Below are positions 41,958 through 52,022 of a stretch of DNA of 64,000 nt, piece after piece. A program made the position numbers and the translations under genes. The first letter of the stretch is position 1. Every line of letters begins with the position of its first letter. The notes under the pieces are model-generated. The model saw only the letters and a program-made list of their open reading frames with translations. It ran no database searches and was not told the DNA's origin. The DNA is from JAXMCK01 sp046349395 (GTDB taxonomy: Bacteria > Pseudomonadota > Alphaproteobacteria > Geminicoccales > Geminicoccaceae). The stretch spans positions 62,001 through 126,000 of the forward strand of contig JAXMCK010000005.1 of assembly GCA_046349395.1 (NCBI GenBank), read 5' to 3'.

Positions 41958-43526
41958 ATGCAGGACGAGGTCCAGGCCGGACGGGCGCTCGGCAGCGTTC
42001 TCGCCGTGTCGGGTGCCGTCGTCACCGGCCACTTGCTGGATCCGGCGTTCACCGGCCGCGATCCGGTCATGATCGGCGAGCTGGTCAGCATCCCGGCCGG
42101 TGCCGGCCGCGTCTTCGGCATCGTGCACCGGATCCGCCGCGGCCGCCGGATCGACGACAAGCCGAGCGTGGAGGTCCATCTCCTGGGCGAGATGACCGAC
42201 GCCGGCTTCCGCCGCGGTGTCTCCTGCTATCCCCCGCTCGACGTCCTGATCAGCCGCGCCACCCAGGCCGACATCGCCACCGTCTACGCCGCCCCGAAAG
42301 TGCCCCACGCGCCCGTCGGCCACCTGCGTCAGGAACCGGCGATCGGTGCCCACGTGCTGATCGACGGCCTGCTCGGCCAGCATTTCGCCGTGCTGGGCAG
42401 CACCGGCTCCGGCAAGTCCTGTGCGGTCACCGTGGTGCTGAGTGCCGTCCTCGACCGCTGCCCCTTCGCCCACGTTCTGCTGCTCGACCCGCACGCCGAA
42501 TATGGTGCGGCCTTCGGCGACCGGGCCCTCTGCCTCGACCAGTCGAGCCTCGAGCTGCCCTACTGGCTCCTCACCTTCGAGGAGATCGCCGCCATCCTCA
42601 CCTCGGGCCAGGGCGACCGGGCCTATGCCGAGGGGGCGATCCTGCGCGACGGCATCCTGCGCGCGAAGCAGATCTACGCCGGCGATGCCGACGGATCCTG
42701 CCGCATCACCGTCGACACGCCCATTCCCTACCGCCTGTCGGACCTCGCCGCCGCGATCGAGGACGCCATGGGTACCCTCGCCAAGGCGGAGGGTGTCGCC
42801 GCCTACCGCCACCTGCTGGCCCGCCTTGCCGGCGTGCGCGAGGATCCGCGCTACCGCTTCCTGTTCCAGTCGCTCCTCGTCCGCGACAGCATGCAGGCGG
42901 TCCTGGCGCATCTGCTGCGGCTGCCGACGGCCGGGCGGCCGATCACCGTCGTCGACCTCTCGGGCGTGCCGTCGGAGATCGTCAACGTCGTCGTCTCGCT
43001 GCTCTGCCGTCTGATCTTCGACTTCGGCCTCTGGTCCGACCGCGAGCGGAGCCCGCCTCTGCTGCTCGTCTGCGAGGAGGCGCACCGCTACGTGCCGGGC
43101 GATGGACTGCCCGTGTTCGAGCCCAGCCGGCGTGCCATCGACCGGATCGCCAAGGAGGGGCGCAAATACGGTGTCTCGCTCTGCCTCGTCAGCCAGCGAC
43201 CAGCCGAGCTGTCGGCCTCCGCACTTTCCCAGTGCGGCACCATCTTCGCACTCCGGATGAGCAACGAGCGCGATCAGGCCTTCGTCCGCAACGCCCTTCC
43301 CGACGGGTCGGACTGGCTCATCCGCACCCTGCCCGCCCTCGGCACGGGCGAGGCCGTCGCCGTTGGCGAGGGTGTCCTGGTGCCGATGCAGCTCCGCTTC
43401 TCCGAGCTGCCGCCGGATGCGCGGCCCGCCAGCCGCACGCCCTCCTTCGCCGACCGGTGGGCCCGGGACGTCGAGGACGATCTCCTGCCCGCCACGATCG
43501 CACGATGGCGCGCCCAGCGTCGCTAG
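41958..43526 (+). CDS. HerA/DUF87-type ATPase
   Basis: A 522-residue ATPase of the HerA-FtsK family. An N-terminal HAS-barrel-like domain (about 1-110) precedes Walker A LGSTGSGKSCAV (about 150-160), Walker B LLLVCEEAHRYVP (about 370), a sensor segment SLCLVSQRPAELS and an arginine-finger region (LRMSNERDQ). HerA proteins pump DNA, often with NurA nuclease; no nurA or nuclease gene is adjacent here. ATG 41958 is the first Met in frame; its stop is followed by the amine-oxidase gene. Confidence 0.88.
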   Translation: MQDEVQAGRALGSVLAVSGAVVTGHLLDPAFTGRDPVMIGELVSIPAGAGRVFGIVHRIRRGRRIDDKPSVEVHLLGEMTDAGFRRGVSCYPPLDVLISRATQADIATVYAAPKVPHAPVGHLRQEPAIGAHVLIDGLLGQHFAVLGSTGSGKSCAVTVVLSAVLDRCPFAHVLLLDPHAEYGAAFGDRALCLDQSSLELPYWLLTFEEIAAILTSGQGDRAYAEGAILRDGILRAKQIYAGDADGSCRITVDTPIPYRLSDLAAAIEDAMGTLAKAEGVAAYRHLLARLAGVREDPRYRFLFQSLLVRDSMQAVLAHLLRLPTAGRPITVVDLSGVPSEIVNVVVSLLCRLIFDFGLWSDRERSPPLLLVCEEAHRYVPGDGLPVFEPSRRAIDRIAKEGRKYGVSLCLVSQRPAELSASALSQCGTIFALRMSNERDQAFVRNALPDGSDWLIRTLPALGTGEAVAVGEGVLVPMQLRFSELPPDARPASRTPSFADRWARDVEDDLLPATIARWRAQRR

Positions 43527-43617
43527 GTACGCGCGGACGGCTCGACCTCAGGTAGAAAAAATTTACCATGGCCGCCTATGCTGGATCGGAGTGCATCCGA
43601 GAGGCGGAGACAAGACA

Positions 43618-45201
43618 TTGGCGCGCACACCCGGCTTCATGCTGCTCCGGCGGCTGGTACGACAGGCGGCGACCCCGGACCGTGAACCATCGGCTCGGCC
43701 GGCAGCGTCGTCCACCACGCGCCGGCAGCTGCTGCGCGACGCGGCCCTCGCATCGGCCTTGGCGACGACCGCCGGGCTGGGCTCCGGCAGCGTGGTCGCC
43801 CGGGCGTCGACACCGTCGATCGCCATCGTCGGCGCGGGCCTCGCCGGCCTCACCGCGGCATGGCACCTGAAGCAGCGCGGGATCACGACGACGGTCTACG
43901 AGGCCGGTACCCGCGTCGGCGGCCGCTGCGGGTCGACTTCCAACGCCTTCAATGCCGGCTTCGTGGTCGATTTCGGCGGCTCGTTCCTGAACCTGAACCA
44001 CGCCGACATGCTGGGCTACGTCCAGACCTTCGGCCTCACCCTGGTCGATCAGTATCAGGCGGTGGCGGGGCTGCCCTATGCCGAGGCGACCTACTGGTTC
44101 AACGGCCGCTACCATCCCGAGTCGGAGCTCGCCGACGATCTCCGAGGCATCTGTGCCCAGATCGCGACCGACGCCAAGAAGCTGGACCGCAACTACGACC
44201 GCTGGGCCCCGGTCTACGATGCGATGTCGGTGAAGGACTATTTCGACCAGTATGCCGGCCTCTTCGGCGCAGCTTATGCACGGAGCCTGCTCGAGGACAC
44301 GATCCGCACCGAGTACGGGGTGAAGCCGAACCGGTCCTCGCTCCTGCAGCTCCTCTCGAACCTGCCGGCCGTCACGGGCAACGAGGTCGATCTCTACAGC
44401 GCCAACGACGAGACCTATTTCGTGCGCGAGGGGACCGGCCGGATCCCGCAGGCGCTTGGCGCCGATCTCGGCACGGCGGTGAAGCTCGGGCACAGGCTGA
44501 CCCGGATCGGCGGCACGCCCGGCAACTACACGCTCGACTTCGCCACCGCGACCGGAACGACGACGGTCAATGCCGGGGTCGTCGTCCTGGCGACGGCCTT
44601 TACCGCCCTGCGCGATGCCACGCTCGACCTCGCACTGCCGGCCCGCCTGACCGACTTCATCACGACCAGCGAGCTCGGCACGAACGAGAAGGTCTTCTGC
44701 CAGTTCGCCAGCCGGCCCTGGCGCAGGCCCGGCGGCTTCTCGCGCGAGATCTGGGGCGACTTCCCCTTCCCCAATGTCTGGGACGATACGCTGCGGGCAC
44801 CGCCCCGGCCGGACGGCATCCTCACCTACTATACCGGGGCCGAGTCGAGCGATCCGGTGCTGACGGCGAGCACCGCCGCCGCGGTGGGGACGAGCTTCAC
44901 CCAGGCGCTCGATACCGCACTCCCGGGCCTCGCCGCCGCAGCGACCGGCCAGTATCTGAAGACCGGCTGGCGCAACAATCCCCTCTTCAAGGGTGCCTAC
45001 AGCAGCTTCCGACCGGGCGAGCTCACCAAGTGGGCGAACTGGTTCTGGGTCGAGGGCAGGAGGCGGGCGAAGCAGGAGGTCTATGTCGACAATCTCTACT
45101 TCGTCGGCGAGCACCTCTCGGACGAGTACTATGGCTACATGAACGGTGCAGCACAGACCGGACGCCTCGCCGCCGCGAGCATCGCGAAGCGCTTCGCCTA
45201 G
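43618..45201 (+). CDS. Exported flavin amine oxidase
   Basis: A 527-residue FAD-dependent amine oxidoreductase. A twin-arginine signal (TRRQLLRDAALASALATTAG, about 35-60) indicates export of the folded flavoprotein. The Rossmann motif IVGAGLAGLTAAWHL is followed by the ADP-binding YEAGTRVGGRCGS block, and the C-terminal FAD motif is FVGEHLSDEYYGYMNGA. TTG 43618 has GGAGA at 7-bp spacing and gives a sensible Tat leader. Substrate unknown. Confidence 0.9.
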   Translation: MARTPGFMLLRRLVRQAATPDREPSARPAASSTTRRQLLRDAALASALATTAGLGSGSVVARASTPSIAIVGAGLAGLTAAWHLKQRGITTTVYEAGTRVGGRCGSTSNAFNAGFVVDFGGSFLNLNHADMLGYVQTFGLTLVDQYQAVAGLPYAEATYWFNGRYHPESELADDLRGICAQIATDAKKLDRNYDRWAPVYDAMSVKDYFDQYAGLFGAAYARSLLEDTIRTEYGVKPNRSSLLQLLSNLPAVTGNEVDLYSANDETYFVREGTGRIPQALGADLGTAVKLGHRLTRIGGTPGNYTLDFATATGTTTVNAGVVVLATAFTALRDATLDLALPARLTDFITTSELGTNEKVFCQFASRPWRRPGGFSREIWGDFPFPNVWDDTLRAPPRPDGILTYYTGAESSDPVLTASTAAAVGTSFTQALDTALPGLAAAATGQYLKTGWRNNPLFKGAYSSFRPGELTKWANWFWVEGRRRAKQEVYVDNLYFVGEHLSDEYYGYMNGAAQTGRLAAASIAKRFA

Positions 45202-45213
45202 GCACCCGCCGCC

Positions 45214-45240
45214 GGAAGCAGCCCGACCGGGCCTGCTTCC
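45214..45240 (+). terminator. Hairpin after the amine oxidase gene
   Basis: A perfect 8-bp stem GGAAGCAG / CTGCTTCC enclosing a short inner CCC/GGG pair, 12 bp after the stop. No T-run follows, so termination is only likely, not certain. Confidence 0.45.
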
Positions 45241-45366
45241 GTGCCCGTCGGGAACCGGATCTGCCGGCAGGTCGCCTTGTCGCCGGGCGGGGCATCGCCT
45301 AAACACGCCGGCGCCCCGCGACCGCGGCGGCCTAAGCCGTCCATTTCCTAGAGATCGTCGCTTCCC

Positions 45367-48036
45367 ATGCTCGACAAGACCTATCGCCCTGCCGACGTCG
45401 AGCCACGGATCTACGCCGCCTGGGAAGCGAGCGGCGCCTTCCGGCCCGCGGTCCGCGAGCCGCATGCGGGCGGAAGCCAGGGCAACCGGGCGCCCTACTG
45501 CATCATGCTGCCGCCGCCCAACGTCACGGGCAGCCTGCACATGGGCCACGCGCTCGACCACGCGATCCAGGACGCGCTGATCCGCTTCAACCGGATGCGC
45601 GGCCGGGAGACCCTGTGGCAGCCCGGGACGGACCATGCCGGCATCGCCACCCAGATGGTGGTCGAGCGCCAGCTGGCGGCCGAGGGCAAGGACCGCCGCA
45701 GCATGGGCCGCGAGGCCTTCCTGAAGGCGGTCTGGACCTGGAAGGAGCAGTCGGGCGGCAGCATCGTCAACCAGATGCGCCGCATCGGCGATTCGCCGGA
45801 CTGGAGCCGCGAGCGCTTCACGATGGACGAGGGCCTCTCCAAGGCGGTCATCCGTGCCTTCGTCCAGCTGCACAAGGACGGCCTCATCTACCGCGATAAG
45901 CGGCTCGTGAACTGGGACGTCAAGCTGCAGACGGCCGTCTCCGACCTGGAAGTCCAGCAGGTCGAGACCAAGGGCAATCTCTGGCACCTGAAATACCCGA
46001 TCGCCGAAGCACCCGGCAGCTTCATCACCGTCGCCACCACGCGCCCTGAGACGATGCTGGGCGACACCGCCGTCGCCGTGCATCCCGACGACGAGCGCTA
46101 CCGCGACCTCGTCGGCAAGCACGCCGTTCTGCCGCTCGTCGGCCGCAAGATCCCGATCGTCGCCGACAGCTACTCCGATCCCGAGAAGGGAACGGGGGCG
46201 GTCAAGATCACCCCCGCCCACGACTTCAACGATTTCGAGGTCGGCCGCCGGCACGGGCTCGACGCGATCGGCGTCATCGACGGCCAGGGCCGGATCAACG
46301 ATGCGGCACCTGAGGCCTATCGCGGCCTCGACCGGTTCGAGGCCAGGAAGCGCATCGTCGCCGACCTGGAGGCGCTGGAGCTGGTCCATCAGGTCGAAGC
46401 GATCGTCCACATGGTGCCGCACGGCGACCGCTCGGGCACGCCGCTGGAGCCCTTCCTCACCGACCAGTGGTACTGCGACGCGCGCACGCTCGCGATCCCG
46501 GCGATCAAGGCGGTCGAGGACGGCCGCACCCGCTTCGTCCCGCGGCAGTGGGAGAACACCTATTTCGAGTGGATGCGGAACATCCAGCCCTGGTGCATCT
46601 CGCGCCAGCTCTGGTGGGGCCACCGCATCCCCGCCTGGTACGCGCCGGACGGCCGCATCTTCGTCGAGGAGTCGGAGGACGCGGCGAAGGCCGCAGCCGC
46701 CGCCCACTACGGCCACGAGGTCGCCCTGGAGCGCGACCCAGACGTGCTGGACACCTGGTTTTCCAGTGGCTTGTGGCCCTTCTCCACGCTGGGCTGGCCC
46801 GAGCGCACGCCGGAGCTGGAGCGCTTCTACCCGACCGACGTGCTCGTCACCGGCTTCGACATCATCTTCTTCTGGGTCGCCCGGATGATGATGCTGGGCC
46901 TGCACCTGATGAGCGAGGTGCCCTTCCGCGACGTCTACATCCACGGCCTCGTCCGCGACGAGGGCGGGGCCAAGATGTCGAAGACCAAGGGCAACGTCAT
47001 CGATCCTTTGGAGCTGGTCGACGGCTTCGGGGCGGACGCGCTGCGCTACGCCATCCTCGCCAGCATCGCGCAAGGGCGCGACATCAAGTTCGGTCCTTCC
47101 CGCGTCGAGGGCTACCGCAACTTCGTCACCAAGCTCTGGAACGCCGCCCGCTTCGCCCAGATGAACGGCGCCGTCCTCGATCCCGCCTTCGACCCCGTCG
47201 CCGTCTCCCAGCCGGTCAACCGCTGGATCGTCGGCGAGCTGACCAGGGCCGGCATCGAGGTGACCGGGCATCTCGAAGCCTACCGCTTCAACGAGGCGGC
47301 CTTCGGCCTCTACCGCTTCGTCTGGGACACCTTCTGCGACTGGTACGTGGAGCTGGCGAAGCCGCTGCTCACGGGCGAAGACGCGGCCGCCAAGGCCGAG
47401 ACCGCCGCCACCACGGGCTGGGCGCTGGCCCGCACGCTGCACCTGCTCCACCCGCTGGCCCCCTTCGTCACAGAGGAGCTGTGGCAGGAGCTGTTCGGGG
47501 CACCCGGCGGCATGCTGATCACCGCCGACTGGCCCGAGCTGCGGCCGGAGCTGATCGACGCCGAGGCCGGAGCCGAGCTCTCCTGGCTCACCCGTGCGAT
47601 CGGGGCGATCCGCACCGCGCGCAGCGAGCTGAACGTTCCGGCGGCGGCGAAGCTTCGGCTCGTCGCCTACCACGCGGCCGACACGACCCGAGCCCGGCTC
47701 GACCGACACGCCGAGGCGCTGATCCGCCTGGCGCGGCTGGAGCGGATCGAGATCGGCACCGGCGACGTGCCCAAGGGCTCGCTCCAGGTCGTGGTCGACG
47801 AGGCGACGCTGGCCCTACCCGTCGGCGACGTGGTCGATCTGGAGCAGGAGCGGCAGCGCCTGCGCAAGGAGATCGACAAGATGATCGCCGAGATCGGCAA
47901 GATCGAGCAGAAGCTGGGCAATCCGAGCTTCGTCGAGCGGGCCCCGGCCGACGTCGTCGAGGAGCAGCAGACCCGGCGGGCGGAGGCGACCGCCGCCCGT
48001 GAGCGCCTCGAAGGTGCCCTCGCCCGGATCGCCTGA
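45367..48036 (+). CDS. valS: Valyl-tRNA synthetase
   Basis: An 889-residue class I synthetase that charges tRNA-Val. The HIGH motif is HMGH (residues 58-61, in NVTGSLHMGHALDH) and KMSKS is KMSKT (about 536-540). The CP1 editing domain lies between them with TTRPETMLGDTAVAVHP. A C-terminal coiled coil (LEQERQRLRKEIDKMIAEI) is typical of ValS. ATG 45367 is preceded by a 165-bp spacer; the pepA-like gene starts 17 bp downstream. Confidence 0.98.
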   Translation: MLDKTYRPADVEPRIYAAWEASGAFRPAVREPHAGGSQGNRAPYCIMLPPPNVTGSLHMGHALDHAIQDALIRFNRMRGRETLWQPGTDHAGIATQMVVERQLAAEGKDRRSMGREAFLKAVWTWKEQSGGSIVNQMRRIGDSPDWSRERFTMDEGLSKAVIRAFVQLHKDGLIYRDKRLVNWDVKLQTAVSDLEVQQVETKGNLWHLKYPIAEAPGSFITVATTRPETMLGDTAVAVHPDDERYRDLVGKHAVLPLVGRKIPIVADSYSDPEKGTGAVKITPAHDFNDFEVGRRHGLDAIGVIDGQGRINDAAPEAYRGLDRFEARKRIVADLEALELVHQVEAIVHMVPHGDRSGTPLEPFLTDQWYCDARTLAIPAIKAVEDGRTRFVPRQWENTYFEWMRNIQPWCISRQLWWGHRIPAWYAPDGRIFVEESEDAAKAAAAAHYGHEVALERDPDVLDTWFSSGLWPFSTLGWPERTPELERFYPTDVLVTGFDIIFFWVARMMMLGLHLMSEVPFRDVYIHGLVRDEGGAKMSKTKGNVIDPLELVDGFGADALRYAILASIAQGRDIKFGPSRVEGYRNFVTKLWNAARFAQMNGAVLDPAFDPVAVSQPVNRWIVGELTRAGIEVTGHLEAYRFNEAAFGLYRFVWDTFCDWYVELAKPLLTGEDAAAKAETAATTGWALARTLHLLHPLAPFVTEELWQELFGAPGGMLITADWPELRPELIDAEAGAELSWLTRAIGAIRTARSELNVPAAAKLRLVAYHAADTTRARLDRHAEALIRLARLERIEIGTGDVPKGSLQVVVDEATLALPVGDVVDLEQERQRLRKEIDKMIAEIGKIEQKLGNPSFVERAPADVVEEQQTRRAEATAARERLEGALARIA

Positions 48037-48053
48037 AGCGGACAAGGACCCCT

Positions 48054-49430
48054 ATGCTCGACTGCTTCACGACCACGCCCGCTGGCGCCCGCCCCGTCCG
48101 CGTCCTATCGGCCGCCGACTACCCGACCTGGCTCGCCGCCGCGCCTGCCGCGACCCGCGGCTGGCTCGAGGCCAGCGGCTTCAAGGGCAAAGCCGGCACC
48201 ACGGCTCTTCTCCCCGGCTCGCACGGTCTCGACGGTGCGCTCCTCGTCGTCAGCGACCCGGCCGAGCCCTGGGACGGGTCGCGCCTGCAGGAGGCGCTCC
48301 CCGCCGGCATCTGGCGCCTCGACGATCCCGACGGCCGCCTGCCTCTCGATCAGGCGGCGTTGGGGTGGGCGCTGGCCTCCTGGCGCTTCGACCGCTACCG
48401 CACCGAGGAACGCCCGCAGCCGCTGCTTGTCGTCGAGGACACGCCCGCCCTGCAGCGCGCCGACCGGATCGCCTCGGCCACCACCTTCGCCCGTTCGCTC
48501 ATCTCCACCCCCGCCGGCGACCTCGGCCCGGCCGAACTGGCCGAGGCCGTCGCCACGACCGGCCGTGCCGCCGGCGCCCAGGTCCGCATCATCGACGGCG
48601 ACGATCTCCTGGGTGCGAACTACCCGGCGATCCACACCGTCGGCCGGGCCAGCACGCGGCCACCTCGCCTCATCGACCTGACCTGGGGCCGCGAGGACGC
48701 GCCCAAGGTCACCCTCGTCGGCAAGGGGGTCTGCTTCGACACCGGCGGGCTCGACATCAAGCCCTCCTCCAACATGCTCATGATGAAGAAGGACATGGGC
48801 GGGGCCGCCGTGCTCACGGCCCTGGCCCGCCTCGTCATGGCCGGCAACCTCGACGTCCGCCTGCGCCTGCTCGTCCCCGCGGTCGAGAACAGCATCTCGG
48901 GCAATGCCTTCCGCCCCGGCGACATCATCCGGATGCGCAACGGCAAGACGGTCGAGATCGGCAACACGGACGCCGAGGGTCGCCTCATCCTGGCCGACGC
49001 CCTCTCCGAGGCCGAGACCGAGGAGCCGGACCTCCTGATCGACTGCGCCACGCTGACCGGTGCCGCGCGCGTCGCCGTCGGCACCGAGTTGCCGGCGCTG
49101 TTCACCCCTGACGACGCCTTGGCGGCCGACCTCTCCCGCGCCGGCGAGGACGCTTTCGACCCGCTCTGGCGGCTGCCGCTCCACAAGGGCTATCGCAGCT
49201 GGCTGAAGAGCAGTGTGGCCGATCTCAACAACACCGGCAGCAAGCCCTTCGCGGGTGCGATCACCGCCGCCTTGTTCCTGCAGGAGTTCGTGCCGACCAC
49301 GACCGCCTGGGCGCATCTCGACATGTTCGCCTGGAACGACGAGACCCGCCCCGGCCGCCCGCGCGGCGGCGAGGCCACCGGCCTGCGTGCCCTCCTCACA
49401 CTCATCGAGCGTCGTTTCGGAAAGGCCTGA
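48054..49430 (+). CDS. Leucyl aminopeptidase, M17 family
   Basis: A 458-residue cytosolic metallo-aminopeptidase with the M17 metal and catalytic set: GKGVCFDTGGLDIKPS (first metal), KDMGGAA, and NTDAEGRLIL (residues 304-313; second metal and bicarbonate site). The N-terminal domain is divergent, as in PepB/cytosol aminopeptidase variants. Directly downstream of valS and likely cotranscribed; thioesterase follows after 6 bp. Confidence 0.95.
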   Translation: MLDCFTTTPAGARPVRVLSAADYPTWLAAAPAATRGWLEASGFKGKAGTTALLPGSHGLDGALLVVSDPAEPWDGSRLQEALPAGIWRLDDPDGRLPLDQAALGWALASWRFDRYRTEERPQPLLVVEDTPALQRADRIASATTFARSLISTPAGDLGPAELAEAVATTGRAAGAQVRIIDGDDLLGANYPAIHTVGRASTRPPRLIDLTWGREDAPKVTLVGKGVCFDTGGLDIKPSSNMLMMKKDMGGAAVLTALARLVMAGNLDVRLRLLVPAVENSISGNAFRPGDIIRMRNGKTVEIGNTDAEGRLILADALSEAETEEPDLLIDCATLTGAARVAVGTELPALFTPDDALAADLSRAGEDAFDPLWRLPLHKGYRSWLKSSVADLNNTGSKPFAGAITAALFLQEFVPTTTAWAHLDMFAWNDETRPGRPRGGEATGLRALLTLIERRFGKA

Positions 49431-49436
49431 AGAACG

Positions 49437-49880
49437 ATGGCGCGTCCCTCACCCGGCCTGCGGTCCGCCTATCACTACTGGACCGAGATCGAGACCCGCT
49501 GGATGGACAACGACATCTACGGGCACGTGAACAACGTCGTCTATTACAGCTACTTCGATACGCTGATCGCGCATTTTCTAATGGAGGAGGGCGGCCTCCA
49601 CCCCTGGACCGACCAGGTGGTCGGCATGGCGGTCGAGACCGGCTGCCGCTTCCACAAGAGTCTGGCCTTCCCCGACCGCGTCCATGCCGGCCTGCGCGTC
49701 GGCCATCTGGGTCGCTCCAGCGTCCGCTACGAGATCGGCATCTTCAAGAACGACGAACAGGACGCCTGTGCCGAGGGCCACTTCGTCCACGTCTTCGTCG
49801 AGCGCGCCGAGCAGCGGCCGGTGGCCATCCCCGAGCCGATCCGCACCGCCCTGCAGCGGATCGTCGTCTCCCGCGATTGA
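49437..49880 (+). CDS. Hotdog-fold acyl-CoA thioesterase (4HBT family)
   Basis: A 147-residue hotdog protein. The YbgC/4HBT signature RWMDNDIYGHVNNVVYYSYF (about 20-39) carries the catalytic Asp. It probably hydrolyses acyl-CoA esters; the substrate is unknown. ATG 49437 lies 6 bp after the M17 gene. Confidence 0.9.
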   Translation: MARPSPGLRSAYHYWTEIETRWMDNDIYGHVNNVVYYSYFDTLIAHFLMEEGGLHPWTDQVVGMAVETGCRFHKSLAFPDRVHAGLRVGHLGRSSVRYEIGIFKNDEQDACAEGHFVHVFVERAEQRPVAIPEPIRTALQRIVVSRD

Positions 49881-49916
49881 GACCGGCTGAGTCTCGGATC
49901 TCCACGTCCTGATGTT

Positions 49917-50459
49917 GTGAGCGACGGAGAGCCGGTCTACCCTGGATTCTTCGGGACCCGTGGGAGTGGAGCGGTGGAGCGGCAGGCGCGTCTCAGGATC
50001 AATCTGGCGCAGCGCGAGTTCGAGGTCGAAGGCAGCGAGGAGTTCGTCGGCGGTTTCGTTGATCGCTTCCGCGAGCTTCTGGACGGTCTCGAGCTGGCCC
50101 CGGTCATGTCGCCCGCTCCCGTCGCCTACGCCGGCAACGGAGCCGCCGCACCTGACACGGCCCCACAGCAGAGCTTCGGCGAGTTCATCCAGCGCCTGCC
50201 GGCGTCCGCCACCGAGGTCGACAAGATGCTGGCCGCCGGCTTCTTCGTGCAGCAGGCGAGCCCCGACGACAGCTTCGCCACCGGCGAGGCCAACCGCCGC
50301 CTGACCGAGCAGGGCATCAAGCTCGGCAATCCCTCGCAGTGCGTGAAGCAGTCGCTACTCGCCAAGCGCGTCTTCATCACCGCCCGCGGCCGCTACCGCG
50401 TCTCCCAGCAGGGCCGCGGCCATCTCCGCCAGATGCTGGGGCCGGTCATTCCCGATTAG
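49917..50459 (+). CDS. Hypothetical protein
   Basis: A 180-residue soluble protein of unknown function. The N-terminal block LRINLAQREFEVEGSEEFV looks like a beta-hairpin/helix unit and the C-terminal half is helical (NRRLTEQGIKLGN, then KRVFITARGRYRV) like a winged-helix or SAM-domain fold. GTG 49917 has a poor Shine-Dalgarno, so the start is uncertain. Convergent 14-bp overlap with yacG. Confidence 0.7.
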   Translation: MSDGEPVYPGFFGTRGSGAVERQARLRINLAQREFEVEGSEEFVGGFVDRFRELLDGLELAPVMSPAPVAYAGNGAAAPDTAPQQSFGEFIQRLPASATEVDKMLAAGFFVQQASPDDSFATGEANRRLTEQGIKLGNPSQCVKQSLLAKRVFITARGRYRVSQQGRGHLRQMLGPVIPD

Positions 50460-50643
50460 CGGGCGGTTCCTCGTCGTCGTCCTCTTCGCTCTCGACGGCC
50501 GGCACCGAATACTTGGCATCGAGCCAGTTCAGCAGATCGCGGTCGCGGCAGAGGCGCGAGCAGAAGGGCCGCCACTCCAGGCTCCGAGGCTTGCCGCAGA
50601 CCGGGCAACGGGGCTCGGGCTTGGCTTCCTCGTCCTCGCTCAT
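50446..50643 (-). CDS. yacG: DNA gyrase inhibitor YacG
   Basis: A 65-residue zinc protein that binds GyrB in E. coli. The four cysteines lie in CPVCGK and FCSRLCRDRDL, followed by the acidic tail typical of the family. ATG 50643 overlaps the RNase E/G stop (ATGA); last gene of the infA operon. Confidence 0.95.
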   Translation of the reverse strand: MSEDEEAKPEPRCPVCGKPRSLEWRPFCSRLCRDRDLLNWLDAKYSVPAVESEEDDDEEPPANRE

Positions 50644-52022
50644 GCGAGGCGGTAACCGCCCGGCGCCAAGGTGGGATCCACCGTGAGTGCCAGAGGCCCC
50701 AGGCGGCTGCGCGTGCGCTCCCAGGCCGGACTAGGCTCCAGAAAGCCAGCCAGATCCGAGGCGACGCGCACCTCGCGCGGTGGCGTCCGCGCCGACCCCA
50801 ATTCGCCCAAGAGCGCCTCGGCTGACGCCCTCAGCGATGGCACCGAGCCGTTCCCGTCGCATGTCGGACAGGTCCGCCGGAAACGGGCCGCCAGCGGCTC
50901 GCCGCGCCGTGCCCGGCTCAATTCGACGAGGCCCAGGGGCGACATCGGGTAGACCTGTACCGGCAGCGGATCTTGCCGCAGCGCCTTGCGCAGCGCGTCC
51001 TCGACCCGCTGCCGCTCGCCCTTGGCCGGCAGGTCGATGAAGTCGATGACGACCGTGCCGCCGAGGTTGCGCAGCCGCAGCTGGCGCCCGACCTCGGCCG
51101 CCGCCGCCAGATTGGTCGCCAGCGCCCCGCGTCCGCCACCGTCGACGTCGATCGCGACACAAGCGGCCGTCGGCTGGATAAGGATCCGTCCGCCACCCGG
51201 CAGCGGCACCTCCTCGCCCAATGCCGCCTCGATCTCGTTGTCGACACCCGTCTCGACGAAGACCCGCACGCCGGGTGGCAGCCGCTCGACGGCGACCTTC
51301 CGCAGCACGGGCCGCTCGGCCATCAGCCGCTTCAGCTCGATCGCTAGGGGCCCGTCGCCCACAACGATCCGTTCCGGCGGCTCGGGCAGATGCTGCAGCA
51401 GGCGCGCCAGCGGCGTCTCGCCGTCGACCAGCGGTCCCGGCCGCTTCGTCGCATCTGCGGCGGCCCGCAGCCGCTTCCACCGCTCCTGCAGCGCCTGCCC
51501 CTCGGCCAGCAGCGCCGCGTCGCCGAGATCGGCGGCGAACCGCCGTGCCATCATCCCGCCTTCGGGAAAGAGCTGCTCCACCCGCTGCCGCACCGCCTCG
51601 GCGTCGCGCTTGCCGGGTCGCGAAACATCCCGCGGCCCGGCGAACGGCTGATAGATCAGCGCCATGCCCAAGAGCTTCGGATCGGCCGTGAAGCGCGGGC
51701 CCTTGTCGCCGACACTCTCGCGCAGCCCCTGGACGATCAGCCGGTCGCCCTCGGCGACGAGCTCCTGGATCGGCCGCCGCTCGACGGCACCCTTCGCCGC
51801 CCGCGCGTCCTTTGCGGCGAGAAAGCCAGGCTCCGCCAGCCCGACGTCGAGGAAAGCGGCCCCCAGCCCTTTGTCGACCGAGGTGACCCGCGCCAGGAAC
51901 AGCCGCTCGGTGACCCCGCCGGCATCGACGTCGGCGTCGAGCAGCTCGACCAGGCGGTCCTCCTCCACCACCGCGGCGCGCAGGCCGAAGCCCGTGTCCT
52001 CCAGCACCAGCGACAGGCTCAT
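50640..52022 (-). CDS. Ribonuclease E/G family protein
   Basis: A 460-residue RNase E/G-like endoribonuclease. An S1-like N-terminal region (FLARVTSVDKGLGAAFLDVG) is followed by the catalytic domain with metal-binding Asp residues in CVAIDVDGGG and VVIDFIDLP, and the Zn-link CPTCDGNG. The large C-terminal scaffold of RNase E is absent, so it is closer to RNase G in size. ATG 52022 overlaps the maf stop (ATGA). Likely roles: 16S rRNA processing and mRNA decay. Confidence 0.92.
   Translation of the reverse strand: MSLSLVLEDTGFGLRAAVVEEDRLVELLDADVDAGGVTERLFLARVTSVDKGLGAAFLDVGLAEPGFLAAKDARAAKGAVERRPIQELVAEGDRLIVQGLRESVGDKGPRFTADPKLLGMALIYQPFAGPRDVSRPGKRDAEAVRQRVEQLFPEGGMMARRFAADLGDAALLAEGQALQERWKRLRAAADATKRPGPLVDGETPLARLLQHLPEPPERIVVGDGPLAIELKRLMAERPVLRKVAVERLPPGVRVFVETGVDNEIEAALGEEVPLPGGGRILIQPTAACVAIDVDGGGRGALATNLAAAAEVGRQLRLRNLGGTVVIDFIDLPAKGERQRVEDALRKALRQDPLPVQVYPMSPLGLVELSRARRGEPLAARFRRTCPTCDGNGSVPSLRASAEALLGELGSARTPPREVRVASDLAGFLEPSPAWERTRSRLGPLALTVDPTLAPGGYRLA

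Noticed and set aside
43576..47709. Very long minus-strand open frame (1377 codons) opposite the amine oxidase and valS
   Set aside because: It is antisense to two well-supported genes; long antisense frames are expected in GC-rich DNA and its Arg/Gly/Asp-rich product matches no family.
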